Origin: Ilumatobacteraceae bacterium
GTDB lineage: Bacteria; Actinomycetota; Acidimicrobiia; Acidimicrobiales; Ilumatobacteraceae
Assembly: GCA_024643255.1 (NCBI GenBank)
Contig: JAHENF010000097.1
Location: forward strand, 30,798 to 94,797
Direction: 5' to 3'
DNA: 64,000 nt
Shown here: piece after piece, positions 26,698 to 36,426 of the stretch
How the letters are laid out: each line of letters begins with the position of its first letter
How positions within the stretch are numbered: the first letter of the stretch is position 1
Notes under the pieces: generated by a model
What the model saw: the letters and a program-made list of their open reading frames with translations, nothing else
Told to the model about the DNA's origin: nothing
Database searches by the model: none
Position numbers and translations under genes: made by a program

Positions 26698-28169
26698 CAG
26701 CGATCGCCCTGGCTCTGTGACTGCACGGCCTGCTCGGTGTGCCCGTTCGCCGGACCGTCTGATTCGTCGCGATCGACGATCCAGGTGTCCTTGCTGCCGC
26801 CGCCCTGCGACGAGTTCACGACGAGCGACCCCTTGGTGAGCGCCACCCGGGTCAGGCCACCCGCCGTGACGTAGCTGTGCTCCCCCGTGAGGATGAACGG
26901 CCGGAGATCGAGGTGCCTCGGCTCGATCCCCTCGTCGACGAGCGTCGGAGCGGTCGACAGATCGAGGATCGGTTGAGCCACCCAGTTGCGCGGATCGGCG
27001 CGAACCGCGGCCGCCGCGGCCTCGAGCTCGTCCACCGTCGCGCGATTGCCGATCAAGATGCCGTAGCCACCGCTCTCGTTGGCCGGCTTGAGCACGAGAT
27101 CACCGATGTTCGCGAGCACGTGCTCGCGTTCGTCGTCGTACATGCAACGGAACGTCGGCACGTTGGGAATCAGCGGCTCTTCACCGAGGTAGTACCTGAT
27201 CATGTCGGGCACCCAGGCGTACACGCACTTGTCGTCGGCGACACCGGCACCGGGGGCATTCGCGATGGCGACGTTGCCGGCCTTCCACGCCCGCATCAAC
27301 CCGGCGACGCCGAGCATCGAATCGGGCAGGAAGGCCTCGGGGTCGATGAAGAGGTCGTCGATCCGGCGGTAGATCACGTCGACACGTTCGAGGCCCTGGA
27401 TCGTCTTCATGTAGACGCATTCATCGTCGCCGACGACGAGGTCCTGGCCCTCGACGAGCTCCGCGCCCATCCGCTGTGCGAGGAACGAGTGCTCGAAATA
27501 CGCCGAGTTGAAGATGCCGGGCGTGAGCACGACGATCGTCGGGGTCGAGCGGTCGGCCGGCGCGAGCGACACGAGTAGCTTGTTGAGCTCATCGGTGTAC
27601 GCGTCGACCGGACGGATCCGGTGGCGCTGGAACAACTCGGGGAATGCTCGCTTGGCGACGCCTCGGTTCTCGAGCACGTAGCTCACGCCGGACGGGACTC
27701 GCAGGTTGTCCTCCAGGACGTAGAGCTGGCCGTCGCCTGCACGCACGAGGTCGGAACCCGAGATGTGGGCCCACACTCCGAACTTCGGGTGCACGCCGCG
27801 GCATTCGGGACGGAAGTTCGCGGAGTCCTCGAGCAACGCCGCGGGGAATACGCCGTCGGCGATGATCTGCTGGTCGTTGTAGACGTCGTCGATGAATCGG
27901 TTGAGCGCTCGCAACCGCTGAGCGAGGCCACGCTCGACAACGCTCCACTCGTCGCCGCCGATCAGCCGGGGGATGATGTCGAACGGCCACGCCCGGTCGA
28001 TGTTCTCGCCGTCGGAGTAGACGGTGAACGAGATGCCCATCGTGAGGATCTCGAGATCCGATACGCGCTGGCGTTCCCGAACGTCGTCGAGTCCGATGCG
28101 GTGCAGCAGTTCGATCAGATCACGCGCGATCGGCCGGGGGCTTCCATCGGCATCGAGCAGTTCGTCCAC
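26697..28169 (-). CDS. Circularly permuted type 2 ATP-grasp protein
   Basis: A 490-residue stand-alone ATP-grasp enzyme (former DUF404/407). Diagnostic segments are RPECRGVHPKFGVWAHISG, LYVLEDNLRVPSGVSYVLENR, VVLTPGIFNSAYFEHSFLA and LKPANESGGYGILIGN, which provides the ATP-binding Lys and Gly-rich loop. It likely forms an amide or peptide bond with ATP. The GTG at 28169 sits 8 nt after TACGGT with no Shine-Dalgarno sequence, so the message is probably leaderless. It is the first gene of the ATP-grasp/alpha-E/transglutaminase operon. Confidence 0.92.
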   Translation of the reverse strand: MDELLDADGSPRPIARDLIELLHRIGLDDVRERQRVSDLEILTMGISFTVYSDGENIDRAWPFDIIPRLIGGDEWSVVERGLAQRLRALNRFIDDVYNDQQIIADGVFPAALLEDSANFRPECRGVHPKFGVWAHISGSDLVRAGDGQLYVLEDNLRVPSGVSYVLENRGVAKRAFPELFQRHRIRPVDAYTDELNKLLVSLAPADRSTPTIVVLTPGIFNSAYFEHSFLAQRMGAELVEGQDLVVGDDECVYMKTIQGLERVDVIYRRIDDLFIDPEAFLPDSMLGVAGLMRAWKAGNVAIANAPGAGVADDKCVYAWVPDMIRYYLGEEPLIPNVPTFRCMYDDEREHVLANIGDLVLKPANESGGYGILIGNRATVDELEAAAAAVRADPRNWVAQPILDLSTAPTLVDEGIEPRHLDLRPFILTGEHSYVTAGGLTRVALTKGSLVVNSSQGGGSKDTWIVDRDESDGPANGHTEQAVQSQSQGDR

Positions 28170-28243
28170 GCCCGCCGACCGTACTCTGCAAATCCCCTGT
28201 TCCGGGTGTGCACCGTTGCGACTTCGTGAACAAGGTGGACGGG

Positions 28244-29488
28244 TCAGGACTCGTCAGGGGCCTTTGGTTCCTTCGGGAGGCCGAGCACCCGCTCGCCGAC
28301 GATGTTGCGCTGGATCTGGCTCGTGCCGCCCCAGATGGTCTCCGAGCGCGAGAAGAAGAACGACGACATCATCGGGCTCACCGGATACCCCTCGCGTCGC
28401 TGATCCCGTGCCGCTCCCGGCCAACCACCGGACTCGGGGCCGGCATCGATGAGCATGCCGTCGGCGCCGTAGATGTCGACGGCCAACTCCATCGCCCGCT
28501 GGTGCATCTCCGACCAGAACATCTTGTTGGTGGCACCGAGCACGATCGTGCCCATGTCGCTGCCGCCGCTGAGCGTCGCCGACAGGTTGCGCAGCCCGTT
28601 GATGCGCAGGATCTGGATCTTCGTCCAGTACTGCATCAGGCGTTGGCGGATGTGCGGCTCGTCGATCACGCCCTTGTCGGTGGCCGCTTCCACGAGCAGG
28701 CGGTACTCCTCGGCGAAGCGGCGATAGCCGGTGGTGGCCGACTGGCCACGCTCGAACGCCAGGGTCGAGTTGGCGACCTTCCAACCGTTGTTGACCCCAC
28801 CGACGACCGCGTCCTTCGCGCACCGCGCGTTGTCGAAGAACACCTCACAGAACTCGGCCGTTCCGTCGGGCTGGGTGATGCCGCGTACCTCGACGCCCGG
28901 CTGGCGCATCGGGACGAGCATGTAGGAGATGCCGGCGTGCTTCTTGACGTCGGGATCGGTGCGGGTGAGCAGGAAGCAGTAGTCGGCGTGATGGCCCTGC
29001 GTGGTCCACACCTTCTGGCCGTTGATGACCCACTCGTCACCGTCGAGCACTGCCGTGGTCTTCAGACTGGCGAGATCCGAGCCCGAGTTCGGCTCGGAGA
29101 AGCCCTGGCACCAGCGTGTCGTGCCGCTCAGGATGCCCGGGAGGAACTCCTTCTTCTGCTCCTCGGTGCCCCACTGCAGAATCGTCGGACCGACGAGGGT
29201 GTCACCGAAGAAGTCGCCGCGCATCGGCGCCTTGGCGCTCGCGAACTCCTCCGAGAGCACGACGCCCTGCATCGTCGTGAGGCCCTTGCCGCCGTATTCG
29301 GCGGGCCACGTGGCACAGATCCATCCGCCCTCGAAGAGCTTCTTCGGCCACTCCTCGTTGAACTGCTTGCGCTCGGCGTCGGTCATCTCGAAGCCGTCGT
29401 CGAACCATCCGTCGGGCAGGTTCTCCTGCAACCACGCCTTGATCTCGACGCGGAATTCCTCGGCTTCGGGGGGATACGAGAGGTCCAT
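28244..29488 (-). CDS. Acyl-CoA dehydrogenase
   Basis: A 414-residue FAD enzyme that introduces a double bond into an acyl-CoA. The family signatures are present: CQGFSEPNSGSDLAS (flavin and substrate binding), WVINGQKVWTT and the C-terminal SSFFFSRSETIWGGTSQIQRN segment. There is no Glu in the usual medium-chain position that I can assign with certainty. Electrons would go to ETF, encoded at 38.4-40.1 kb in this window. A perfect 20-bp palindrome stands 20 bp before the start and is probably the operator of its repressor. Confidence 0.94.
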   Translation of the reverse strand: MDLSYPPEAEEFRVEIKAWLQENLPDGWFDDGFEMTDAERKQFNEEWPKKLFEGGWICATWPAEYGGKGLTTMQGVVLSEEFASAKAPMRGDFFGDTLVGPTILQWGTEEQKKEFLPGILSGTTRWCQGFSEPNSGSDLASLKTTAVLDGDEWVINGQKVWTTQGHHADYCFLLTRTDPDVKKHAGISYMLVPMRQPGVEVRGITQPDGTAEFCEVFFDNARCAKDAVVGGVNNGWKVANSTLAFERGQSATTGYRRFAEEYRLLVEAATDKGVIDEPHIRQRLMQYWTKIQILRINGLRNLSATLSGGSDMGTIVLGATNKMFWSEMHQRAMELAVDIYGADGMLIDAGPESGGWPGAARDQRREGYPVSPMMSSFFFSRSETIWGGTSQIQRNIVGERVLGLPKEPKAPDES

Positions 29489-29507
29489 TCCCCCATTCTG
29501 GCTCGCG

Positions 29508-29527
29508 ACTTGACCCGCGGGTCAAGT
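29508..29527. promoter_or_regulatory. Perfect 20-bp palindrome upstream of acyl-CoA dehydrogenase
   Basis: ACTTGACCCGCGGGTCAAGT reads the same on both strands. It lies 20 bp upstream of the acyl-CoA dehydrogenase ATG and contains TTGACC on both strands. The symmetry fits a dimeric regulator of TetR type controlling fatty-acid or branched-chain catabolism. No regulator gene is next to it, so the protein must be encoded elsewhere. Confidence 0.78.
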
Positions 29528-29558
29528 CCTTCGCAGCGCGAATCGTCGACGCGGACGA

Positions 29559-29596
29559 TTCACACGCAGGAAACAGTTCGGCGACAAGCGGGAAAT
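29559..29596 (+). promoter_or_regulatory. GlnR-like box upstream of amt
   Basis: TTCAC-N6-GAAAC-N6-GCGAC-N6-GAAAT follows the spacing of the actinobacterial GlnR consensus (GTNAC-N6-GAAAC repeated), with one or two mismatches in some boxes. It ends about 88 bp before the amt GTG, and a -10-like TATGTT lies at 29607-29612. GlnR activates ammonium transport under nitrogen limitation in known actinomycetes; use of the same regulator here is inferred. Confidence 0.7.
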
Positions 29597-29684
29597 CCGG
29601 CGCCTTTATGTTGCGCTCGCAATCCGGGCGGCAACGACGCCACTGGACTCCGCATCCCTGTTCCCGACCCCTCTTGGAGGACCC

Positions 29685-31431
<1,747 letters not shown>

Positions 31432-31500
31432 TCGGCGACCCCTTCGTCGGCGCCGTCGCCGACATCCCCGATCGGGGCGCATCGTTGCGTCCTGCAGGTC

Positions 31501-31546
31501 GATCCCCGAGCCTCCTTTGCGTCCTCAGAGGGCTGGCTCGGGGATC
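31501..31546 (+). terminator. Strong stem-loop after glnB
   Basis: GATCCCCGAGCC and GGCTCGGGGATC form a perfect 12-bp stem with a 22-nt loop, 70 bp after the glnB stop. A weaker 8-bp stem (GTCGGCGA/TCGCCGAC) begins at the stop codon, and CCCCGATCGGGG lies at 31466-31477. There is no clear T tract, so this may be a factor-assisted terminator or a structured RNA element between glnB and the second amt. Confidence 0.65.
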
Positions 31547-31580
31547 GGCGCGTCCCCCGGTCCGATCGGCCCAACACGAA

Positions 31581-31635
31581 CCCGAAATTCGGAGCGGATG
31601 TTGCGCTGAGCGCAACACCGCCTCCGAATTTGGGG
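31581..31635. repeat. 55-bp palindromic element, copy B
   Basis: The best-conserved copy: CCCGAAATTCGGAGCGGAT arm, GTTGCGC-TGA-GCGCAAC perfect inner stem, and CTCCGAATTTGGGG arm. It lies between the glnB stem-loop and the promoter of the second amt gene. As RNA it would form a long hairpin on either strand. Confidence 0.88.
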
Positions 31636-31681
31636 TCAGGCATTTCCGATCCGGGTCGTCGGCATCTATGGTCTCCCGACC

Positions 31682-32884
31682 ATGAACTCCGGCGACACTG
31701 CATGGGTCCTGATCTCTGCCGCCCTGGTGCTCTTCATGACACCGGGCCTGGCCTTCTTCTACGGCGGCATGGTCCGCTCGAAGAACGTGCTGGGGATGCT
31801 CATGCAGAACTTCTTCGCGATCGGCATCGTGTCGATCCTGTGGGCGATGATCGGTTTCTCGATCGCGTTCGGCGGCACCGGGCCGCTGATCGGCAACACG
31901 GAGTTCGCATGGCTCGCCAACGTGGCGACGCTCGACGGAAACATTCCGGGTCTGGCGTTCGTCGCGTTCCAGATGATGTTCGCGGTGATCACCCCGGCAC
32001 TGATCACCGGAGCGACGGCCGACCGCCTCAAGTTCGGCGCCTACGCCCTCCTCATCGCGATCTGGTCGATCCTCGTCTATGCACCCGTTGCGCGGTGGGT
32101 GTTCAACCCCAACGGCTGGATCTACGAAATGGGTGCCCTCGACTTCGCCGGGGGCGCCGCGATCCACATCAACGCGGGGGTGGCGGCACTCGCCGTCGTC
32201 CTGGTGATCGGCAACCGGCGGGGCCACGGATCGGAACCGATGCCACCGCACAATCTGCCGTTCACCATGCTCGGCACGGGCATCTTGTGGTTCGGGTGGA
32301 TGGGCTTCAACGCCGGTTCGGCGCTCGCGGCCGACGGCGTCGCCGCGCAGGCGGTCGTCAACACCCAGCTCGCGGCGGCAGCAGGGATGCTCGGATGGCT
32401 CCTCGTCGAGCGGATCAAACGAGGCCACGCGACCACCCTGGGCGCGGCGTCCGGTGCGGTCGCCGGGCTGGTCGCGGTCACGCCGTGTGCCGGGTTCGTC
32501 GGAGGGGCATCACCGATGATCATCGGAGCAGTCGCCGGCGCGGGTTGCTTCGCCGCTCTCGGGATCAAGGAACGGATGGACTGGGACGACAGCCTCGACG
32601 TGATCGCCGTCCACCTCGTCGGAGGGATCATCGGCACACTGCTGCTGGGTCTCTTCGCCGACTCTGCGGTGAACGGCGACACCGATGGGCTGTTCTTCGG
32701 CGGTGGCGCGGAGTTGTTGAAGGATCAGTTCGTCGCTGCCGCCGCGGTCGGGGCGTTCTCGTTCACCGTGACCCTCGGGATTGCCGTCGTGATCAGCAAG
32801 ACGATGGGGCTGCGTGTCAGCGAGGACGAGGAACTGCGCGGCCTCGACCAGTCGCAGCATGCCGAGGCGGCCTACTCGGCCTGA
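31682..32884 (+). CDS. Second ammonium transporter, no signal peptide
   Basis: A 400-residue Amt-family channel that starts directly with its first membrane helix (WVLISAALVLFMTPGLAFFYGG), unlike the first copy. The conserved segments SKNVLGMLMQNFF, GGAAIHINAGVAALA and the VHLVGGIIGTLLLG region are present. The ATG lies 9 nt after TATGGT with no Shine-Dalgarno sequence. It has its own intergenic region with a palindromic repeat, so it is probably transcribed separately from amt-glnB. It could be a channel of different affinity or an ammonium sensor. Confidence 0.94.
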   Translation: MNSGDTAWVLISAALVLFMTPGLAFFYGGMVRSKNVLGMLMQNFFAIGIVSILWAMIGFSIAFGGTGPLIGNTEFAWLANVATLDGNIPGLAFVAFQMMFAVITPALITGATADRLKFGAYALLIAIWSILVYAPVARWVFNPNGWIYEMGALDFAGGAAIHINAGVAALAVVLVIGNRRGHGSEPMPPHNLPFTMLGTGILWFGWMGFNAGSALAADGVAAQAVVNTQLAAAAGMLGWLLVERIKRGHATTLGAASGAVAGLVAVTPCAGFVGGASPMIIGAVAGAGCFAALGIKERMDWDDSLDVIAVHLVGGIIGTLLLGLFADSAVNGDTDGLFFGGGAELLKDQFVAAAAVGAFSFTVTLGIAVVISKTMGLRVSEDEELRGLDQSQHAEAAYSA

Positions 32885-32961
32885 CCGAGCGATCGGCAGC
32901 GCGACGGCGGCCGTGTGGCTGGCTGTGAAGTGACGGGCGACAGTCGCGTACAGTCGGGCCG

Positions 32962-34167
32962 ATGACCACCGTCGAGTCCCCACCCGAAACGCCCGCCAAG
33001 GCCGGACGATGGACAGCACAGTGGAAGGAGCTGTACGCCGAGGTCATCACGACCGGGCTCTGCACCGGATGCGCCGGATGTGTGGTGACGTGTCCGCACG
33101 ACGTGATCGGCTACGAGCACGAAGAGGGCAAGTACATCCCGTTCCACCTCGAAGAGGAGCTCGGGCTCGACAACTGCGTCCACGGATTCGGCGAAGGCGG
33201 CGGCTGCACTACCTGCACCCGGGCATGTCCCCGTTTCCAGGCGTGGGAGCCATCGGCCGACATGCACCTGTTCGGTCGGGTCCGTGAACCCGACGAGATG
33301 GCCGGCATCTGGCGCCAGCTCTACTTGACCCGGGCGAGCGAGGACATGGTCCACAAGATGGGCCAGGACGGCGGCCTCGTCTCGGCGATGCTGATCTGGC
33401 TGCGCGAGCACGACTACATCGACGCGGCGCTCGTCAGCGGGGTCGAGGACGATGACGCCTGGAAGGCGAAGCCTGCGGTCGTGGCCACCAAGGAGGAGAT
33501 CCTGGCCACCGCCGGCAGCCGCTACACGTATTGCGCAAACCCCCTGGCGCTCCCGGAAGCGAAGGAGAAGGGCTACGAACGCCTCGCGCTCGTCGGCATG
33601 GGATGCCAGACGTCGTCGCCGCCCACCATGTGGGACCGCAAGGCGGGCAAGGTGTCGAAGCCGTTCCTGTTCAACATCGGCCTGCTCTGTTCGAAGACAT
33701 TCGACGACGCGATCTTCACCGAACTGTTCGAGGCCAAGTACGGCCTCAAGAAGCAGGACATGGTGAAGATGAACATCAAGGGCGTCTTCCAGATCTGGAT
33801 GAAGGACGGCTCGTATCACGAGATCGACCTGAAGGAATGCCACGGCTGGACCCGCAAGGGCTGCACACACTGTCCCGACTTCGCCGCCGAGCACGCCGAC
33901 GTGTCGACCGGTGGCATCGGCGAGGACAACGACTGGACGCTCACGATCGTGCGCACCGAACTCGGCGAGGAGGTCATCGAGCGGATGATCGCCGACGGTT
34001 CGATCATCGCCAGGCCCGCCCAGACCGACGAGACAGCGATGCGCCTGCTGCGCCTGCTGTCGATCGTCAGCCGCCGACGCTGGCCGAACGACGCCGACCC
34101 TGCGCCGGCCGTCGGCGTGCCACCACCAAAGAAGAAGGCCGCTGCGCCGGCACCGACACCCGCCTGA
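32962..34167 (+). CDS. Coenzyme F420 hydrogenase/dehydrogenase beta subunit family protein
   Basis: A 401-residue flavo-iron-sulfur protein of the FrhB/FdhB family. Two 4Fe-4S cysteine clusters are visible near the N-terminus (CTGCAGCVVTCP and CTTCTRACP), followed by the FrhB N domain (GQDGGLVSAMLIWL) and the C-terminal domain (LVGMGCQTSSP, RKGCTHCPDF). Family members pass electrons between F420 and a partner, or reduce chlorophyll-like rings. No hydrogenase partner is adjacent, so this could be an F420:ferredoxin-type oxidoreductase. The tail is Lys/Pro/Ala-rich. The ATG lies 7 nt after TACAGT (leaderless pattern). Confidence 0.88.
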   Translation: MTTVESPPETPAKAGRWTAQWKELYAEVITTGLCTGCAGCVVTCPHDVIGYEHEEGKYIPFHLEEELGLDNCVHGFGEGGGCTTCTRACPRFQAWEPSADMHLFGRVREPDEMAGIWRQLYLTRASEDMVHKMGQDGGLVSAMLIWLREHDYIDAALVSGVEDDDAWKAKPAVVATKEEILATAGSRYTYCANPLALPEAKEKGYERLALVGMGCQTSSPPTMWDRKAGKVSKPFLFNIGLLCSKTFDDAIFTELFEAKYGLKKQDMVKMNIKGVFQIWMKDGSYHEIDLKECHGWTRKGCTHCPDFAAEHADVSTGGIGEDNDWTLTIVRTELGEEVIERMIADGSIIARPAQTDETAMRLLRLLSIVSRRRWPNDADPAPAVGVPPPKKKAAAPAPTPA

Positions 34168-34222
34168 GGCCCACCGTCATCCCGCAGCCGTCACACGGTG
34201 CCGGGTCAAACGTGACGTTGCT

Positions 34223-34242
34223 CGACGGCGCAGGCGCCGTCG
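34223..34242. terminator. GC-rich hairpin between convergent genes
   Basis: CGACGGCGCAGGCGCCGTCG is a perfect 8-bp stem with a 4-nt loop between the FrhB stop and the stop of the convergent small lipoprotein gene. It has no T tract. A bidirectional transcription end is likely. Confidence 0.6.
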
Positions 34243-34245
34243 GGC

Positions 34246-34524
34246 TCAGCGGCAGGCGGCGAGATCGGCTTCGAACTTGGCGAGCTGTTCGTCGGCGGCC
34301 TTCGCCTTTTCGGCATTGCCCCCGACCGAATCGGCACCAAGCGTGTCGAGGTCGTAGTTGTCGATCACGTCGAGCATGCACTTCTGCATCTCGGGCTTGC
34401 CGGCGGTCTCGGTCTCCACGAGGTCCTTCGCGACTCGGGTGGGGCTCGGATCAGACGTGCATGCCGACAGTGCGAGCATGCCGACGAGAGCAACCGTGGC
34501 GAGCGAACGGAGAGAGGTCTTCAC
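34246..34524 (-). CDS. Small lipoprotein of unknown function
   Basis: A 92-residue protein with a lipoprotein signal peptide: basic start, hydrophobic stretch ALVGMLALSAC with the lipid-attached Cys, then Thr/Ser/Asp. The mature part of about 70 residues is helical and acidic, with two more Cys residues that could form a disulfide. I do not recognise a family. The GTG start overlaps the UDG stop (GTGA), so it is translated with that gene. Confidence 0.75.
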   Translation of the reverse strand: MKTSLRSLATVALVGMLALSACTSDPSPTRVAKDLVETETAGKPEMQKCMLDVIDNYDLDTLGADSVGGNAEKAKAADEQLAKFEADLAACR

Positions 34525-35195
34525 AGCGACTCAAGGCTACTGAGCACGACGGCGCGATGGAACACGGCGTCGAGCATCGATTCGGTGAGTCGTTTGGTGA
34601 ACGTGTTCTGCTGGCTCGGGTGGAACGAGCAGATCAGCACCGGGCCACCGCTGACCTGCACCTCCACACCATGACCGAACTTGGGCCGTGGTCTGACACC
34701 GAAGTGCGCGCAGGCCGCGGCGAAACCGAACTGACCGAGACACACGACCACGCGGGCATTGGTCAAGGCGGCGAACTCGCGTTGCAGGAAGGGGGCGCAC
34801 GCGTCGCGCTCGTCGGGGAGCGGCTTGTTCGCCGGCGGCGCGCACTTCACCGCCGCGGTCACCCACGCGTCGGTCAGTCGGAGTCCGTCGTCGACCGACA
34901 CCGACTCCGGCTGATTCGCCAGGCCGGCTCGATGCATCGCCCGGAACAGCCAGTCGCCGCTGCGATCGCCGGTGAACACGCGTCCGGTCCGGTTGGCGCC
35001 GTGCGCCGCCGGGGCCAGCCCGAGCACCACGATGCTCGCGTCCGGGTCGCCGAACCCGGGGATCGGCCTCCCCCAGTACGTGTCGTCGCGATAGGCCGCC
35101 CGCTTGTCGAGCGCAACCTGCTCCCGCCATTCGACGAGGCGCGGGCAGGCCCGACACTCGACCACGTCGCATTCGAGCCTGGCAAGCGGAGTCAC
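34521..35195 (-). CDS. Family 5 uracil-DNA glycosylase (UDGb)
   Basis: A 224-residue glycosylase that removes uracil and other deaminated bases from DNA. The family 5 motifs are visible: GLAPAAHGANRTGR with Ala rather than Asp in motif 1, and the HPSQQNT loop. Conserved cysteines for a 4Fe-4S cluster occur at ECRACPRL, in VKCAPP and near VVCLGQ. The GTG at 35195 lies 8 nt after TACTGT on the minus strand, whereas the upstream ATG of the track ORF would overlap the divergent gene. The promoters of both divergent genes sit in only 29 bp. Confidence 0.9.
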   Translation of the reverse strand: MTPLARLECDVVECRACPRLVEWREQVALDKRAAYRDDTYWGRPIPGFGDPDASIVVLGLAPAAHGANRTGRVFTGDRSGDWLFRAMHRAGLANQPESVSVDDGLRLTDAWVTAAVKCAPPANKPLPDERDACAPFLQREFAALTNARVVVCLGQFGFAAACAHFGVRPRPKFGHGVEVQVSGGPVLICSFHPSQQNTFTKRLTESMLDAVFHRAVVLSSLESL

Positions 35196-35224
35196 GGCCC
35201 TCGACAGTAGGTTGGACACACTCC

Positions 35225-35914
35225 ATGGCCACCACGAAGCGACCCTCTCCCCCACGCCCGGCGCCCAAGAAGTCGGCGAGTGCCCACCCGCCGTTCACGA
35301 CGGTTCTGCTCGTGCGACACGGGCAGACACCGACCACCGGCAAGGTGCTCCCCGGCCGGGCCAAGGGGCTGCATCTCGCCGACGAGGGCAGACGACAAGC
35401 CGACATCGCGGCCGCTCGCATCGCCGAGTTGAAACGCGTCGACGCCGTCTACAGTTCGCCGCTCGAGCGAGCGAAGGAGACCGCCGCACCGATCTCGGCC
35501 GCCCGCGGTCTGCGAACCCAGGTCGATCGCGGGTTGCTCGAATGCGACTTCGGCGACTGGACCGGCGCCGAACTGAAGAAGCTCATGAAGCTGCCCGAGT
35601 GGCAGACCGTGCAACGGGCACCGTCGATGTTCCGGTTCCCGAACGGCGAGAGCTTCACCGAGATGCAGACCCGGATGGTGTCCGCACTCGACCGCCTGCG
35701 CGCCGCTCACCCCGGTGGCACCATCGTGTGCGTCTCGCACGCCGACACGATCAAAGCCGCCGTCGCCCACGCCCTGGGCACCCACATCGACCTCTTCCAG
35801 CGCATCGTGATCAGCCCCGCCTCGGTCACGGCAATCACCTGGGGGCCGGGCGGTCCCGCGGTGCTCGCCGTCAACTCCACCGGCCGACCGCTGACCGATC
35901 TGCAACCGTCCTGA
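35225..35914 (+). CDS. Histidine phosphatase, MSMEG_4193 family
   Basis: A 229-residue member of the phosphoglycerate-mutase-like histidine phosphatase fold. The phosphohistidine motif is LLVRHGQTPTT, the second Arg/Glu patch is SSPLERAKETA and the C-terminal His is in VSHADTIK. Its N-terminus is Pro/Lys-rich. The known actinobacterial neighbourhood histidine phosphatase/DUF3090/SCO1664 is preserved, with the next gene 2 bp away. The substrate is unknown. Confidence 0.9.
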   Translation: MATTKRPSPPRPAPKKSASAHPPFTTVLLVRHGQTPTTGKVLPGRAKGLHLADEGRRQADIAAARIAELKRVDAVYSSPLERAKETAAPISAARGLRTQVDRGLLECDFGDWTGAELKKLMKLPEWQTVQRAPSMFRFPNGESFTEMQTRMVSALDRLRAAHPGGTIVCVSHADTIKAAVAHALGTHIDLFQRIVISPASVTAITWGPGGPAVLAVNSTGRPLTDLQPS

Positions 35915-35916
35915 CC

Positions 35917-36420
35917 ATGAGCATTTTCTTCGAGTTCGACGAGGTGGCCGCATTCACGGTCGGCACGATCGGCCGACCGGGTGAGCGCACGTTCCTCCTG
36001 CAGGCGCGGGCGGACGAGCAGCGGGTCACGGTCAAGTGCGAGAAGCAGCAGACCGTGGCCATCGTGCAGTACCTGCGCAAGGTGCTCGCCGACCTCCCTC
36101 CGGCGGAGGATCGTCCGATGCCCGGAGCGCTCGAGCTACGCGATCCACTCGATGCAGCATTCGTCCTCGGACCGATCGGACTCGGCTACGACCGGGCGAG
36201 CGATCGGGTCCTGATCCAGCTCGAAGAGATCGGCGAGGTCGACGACGAGGGCGAGCCACTCGACGACGATCGTGGACACGTGCGCCTCTATCTGAGCAGA
36301 GGCCAGGCCGCCGCCTTCTGTGATCATGCCGACGGCATCGTCGAGGCGGGGAGACCTCCGTGCCAGTGGTGCAACCTTCCGATCGACCCCGACGGCCACG
36401 TCTGTCCCCGGATGAACTGA
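35917..36420 (+). CDS. DUF3090 family protein
   Basis: A 167-residue protein of the actinobacterial DUF3090 family, beginning FFEFDEVAAFTVGTIGRPGERTFLLQA and ending with a CxxC pair (CQWCNLPIDPDGHVCPRMN), which looks like a zinc site. The biochemical role is unknown. It lies between the histidine phosphatase and the SCO1664-family gene, 2 bp after the former, in the arrangement conserved from mycobacteria to streptomycetes. Confidence 0.93.
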   Translation: MSIFFEFDEVAAFTVGTIGRPGERTFLLQARADEQRVTVKCEKQQTVAIVQYLRKVLADLPPAEDRPMPGALELRDPLDAAFVLGPIGLGYDRASDRVLIQLEEIGEVDDEGEPLDDDRGHVRLYLSRGQAAAFCDHADGIVEAGRPPCQWCNLPIDPDGHVCPRMN

Positions 36421-36426
36421 CCGATC

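Noticed and set aside
23974-26874. 966-residue plus-strand ORF
   Set aside because: Antisense to the ATP-grasp/alpha-E genes, low-complexity Arg/His/Glu composition and no recognisable domain.
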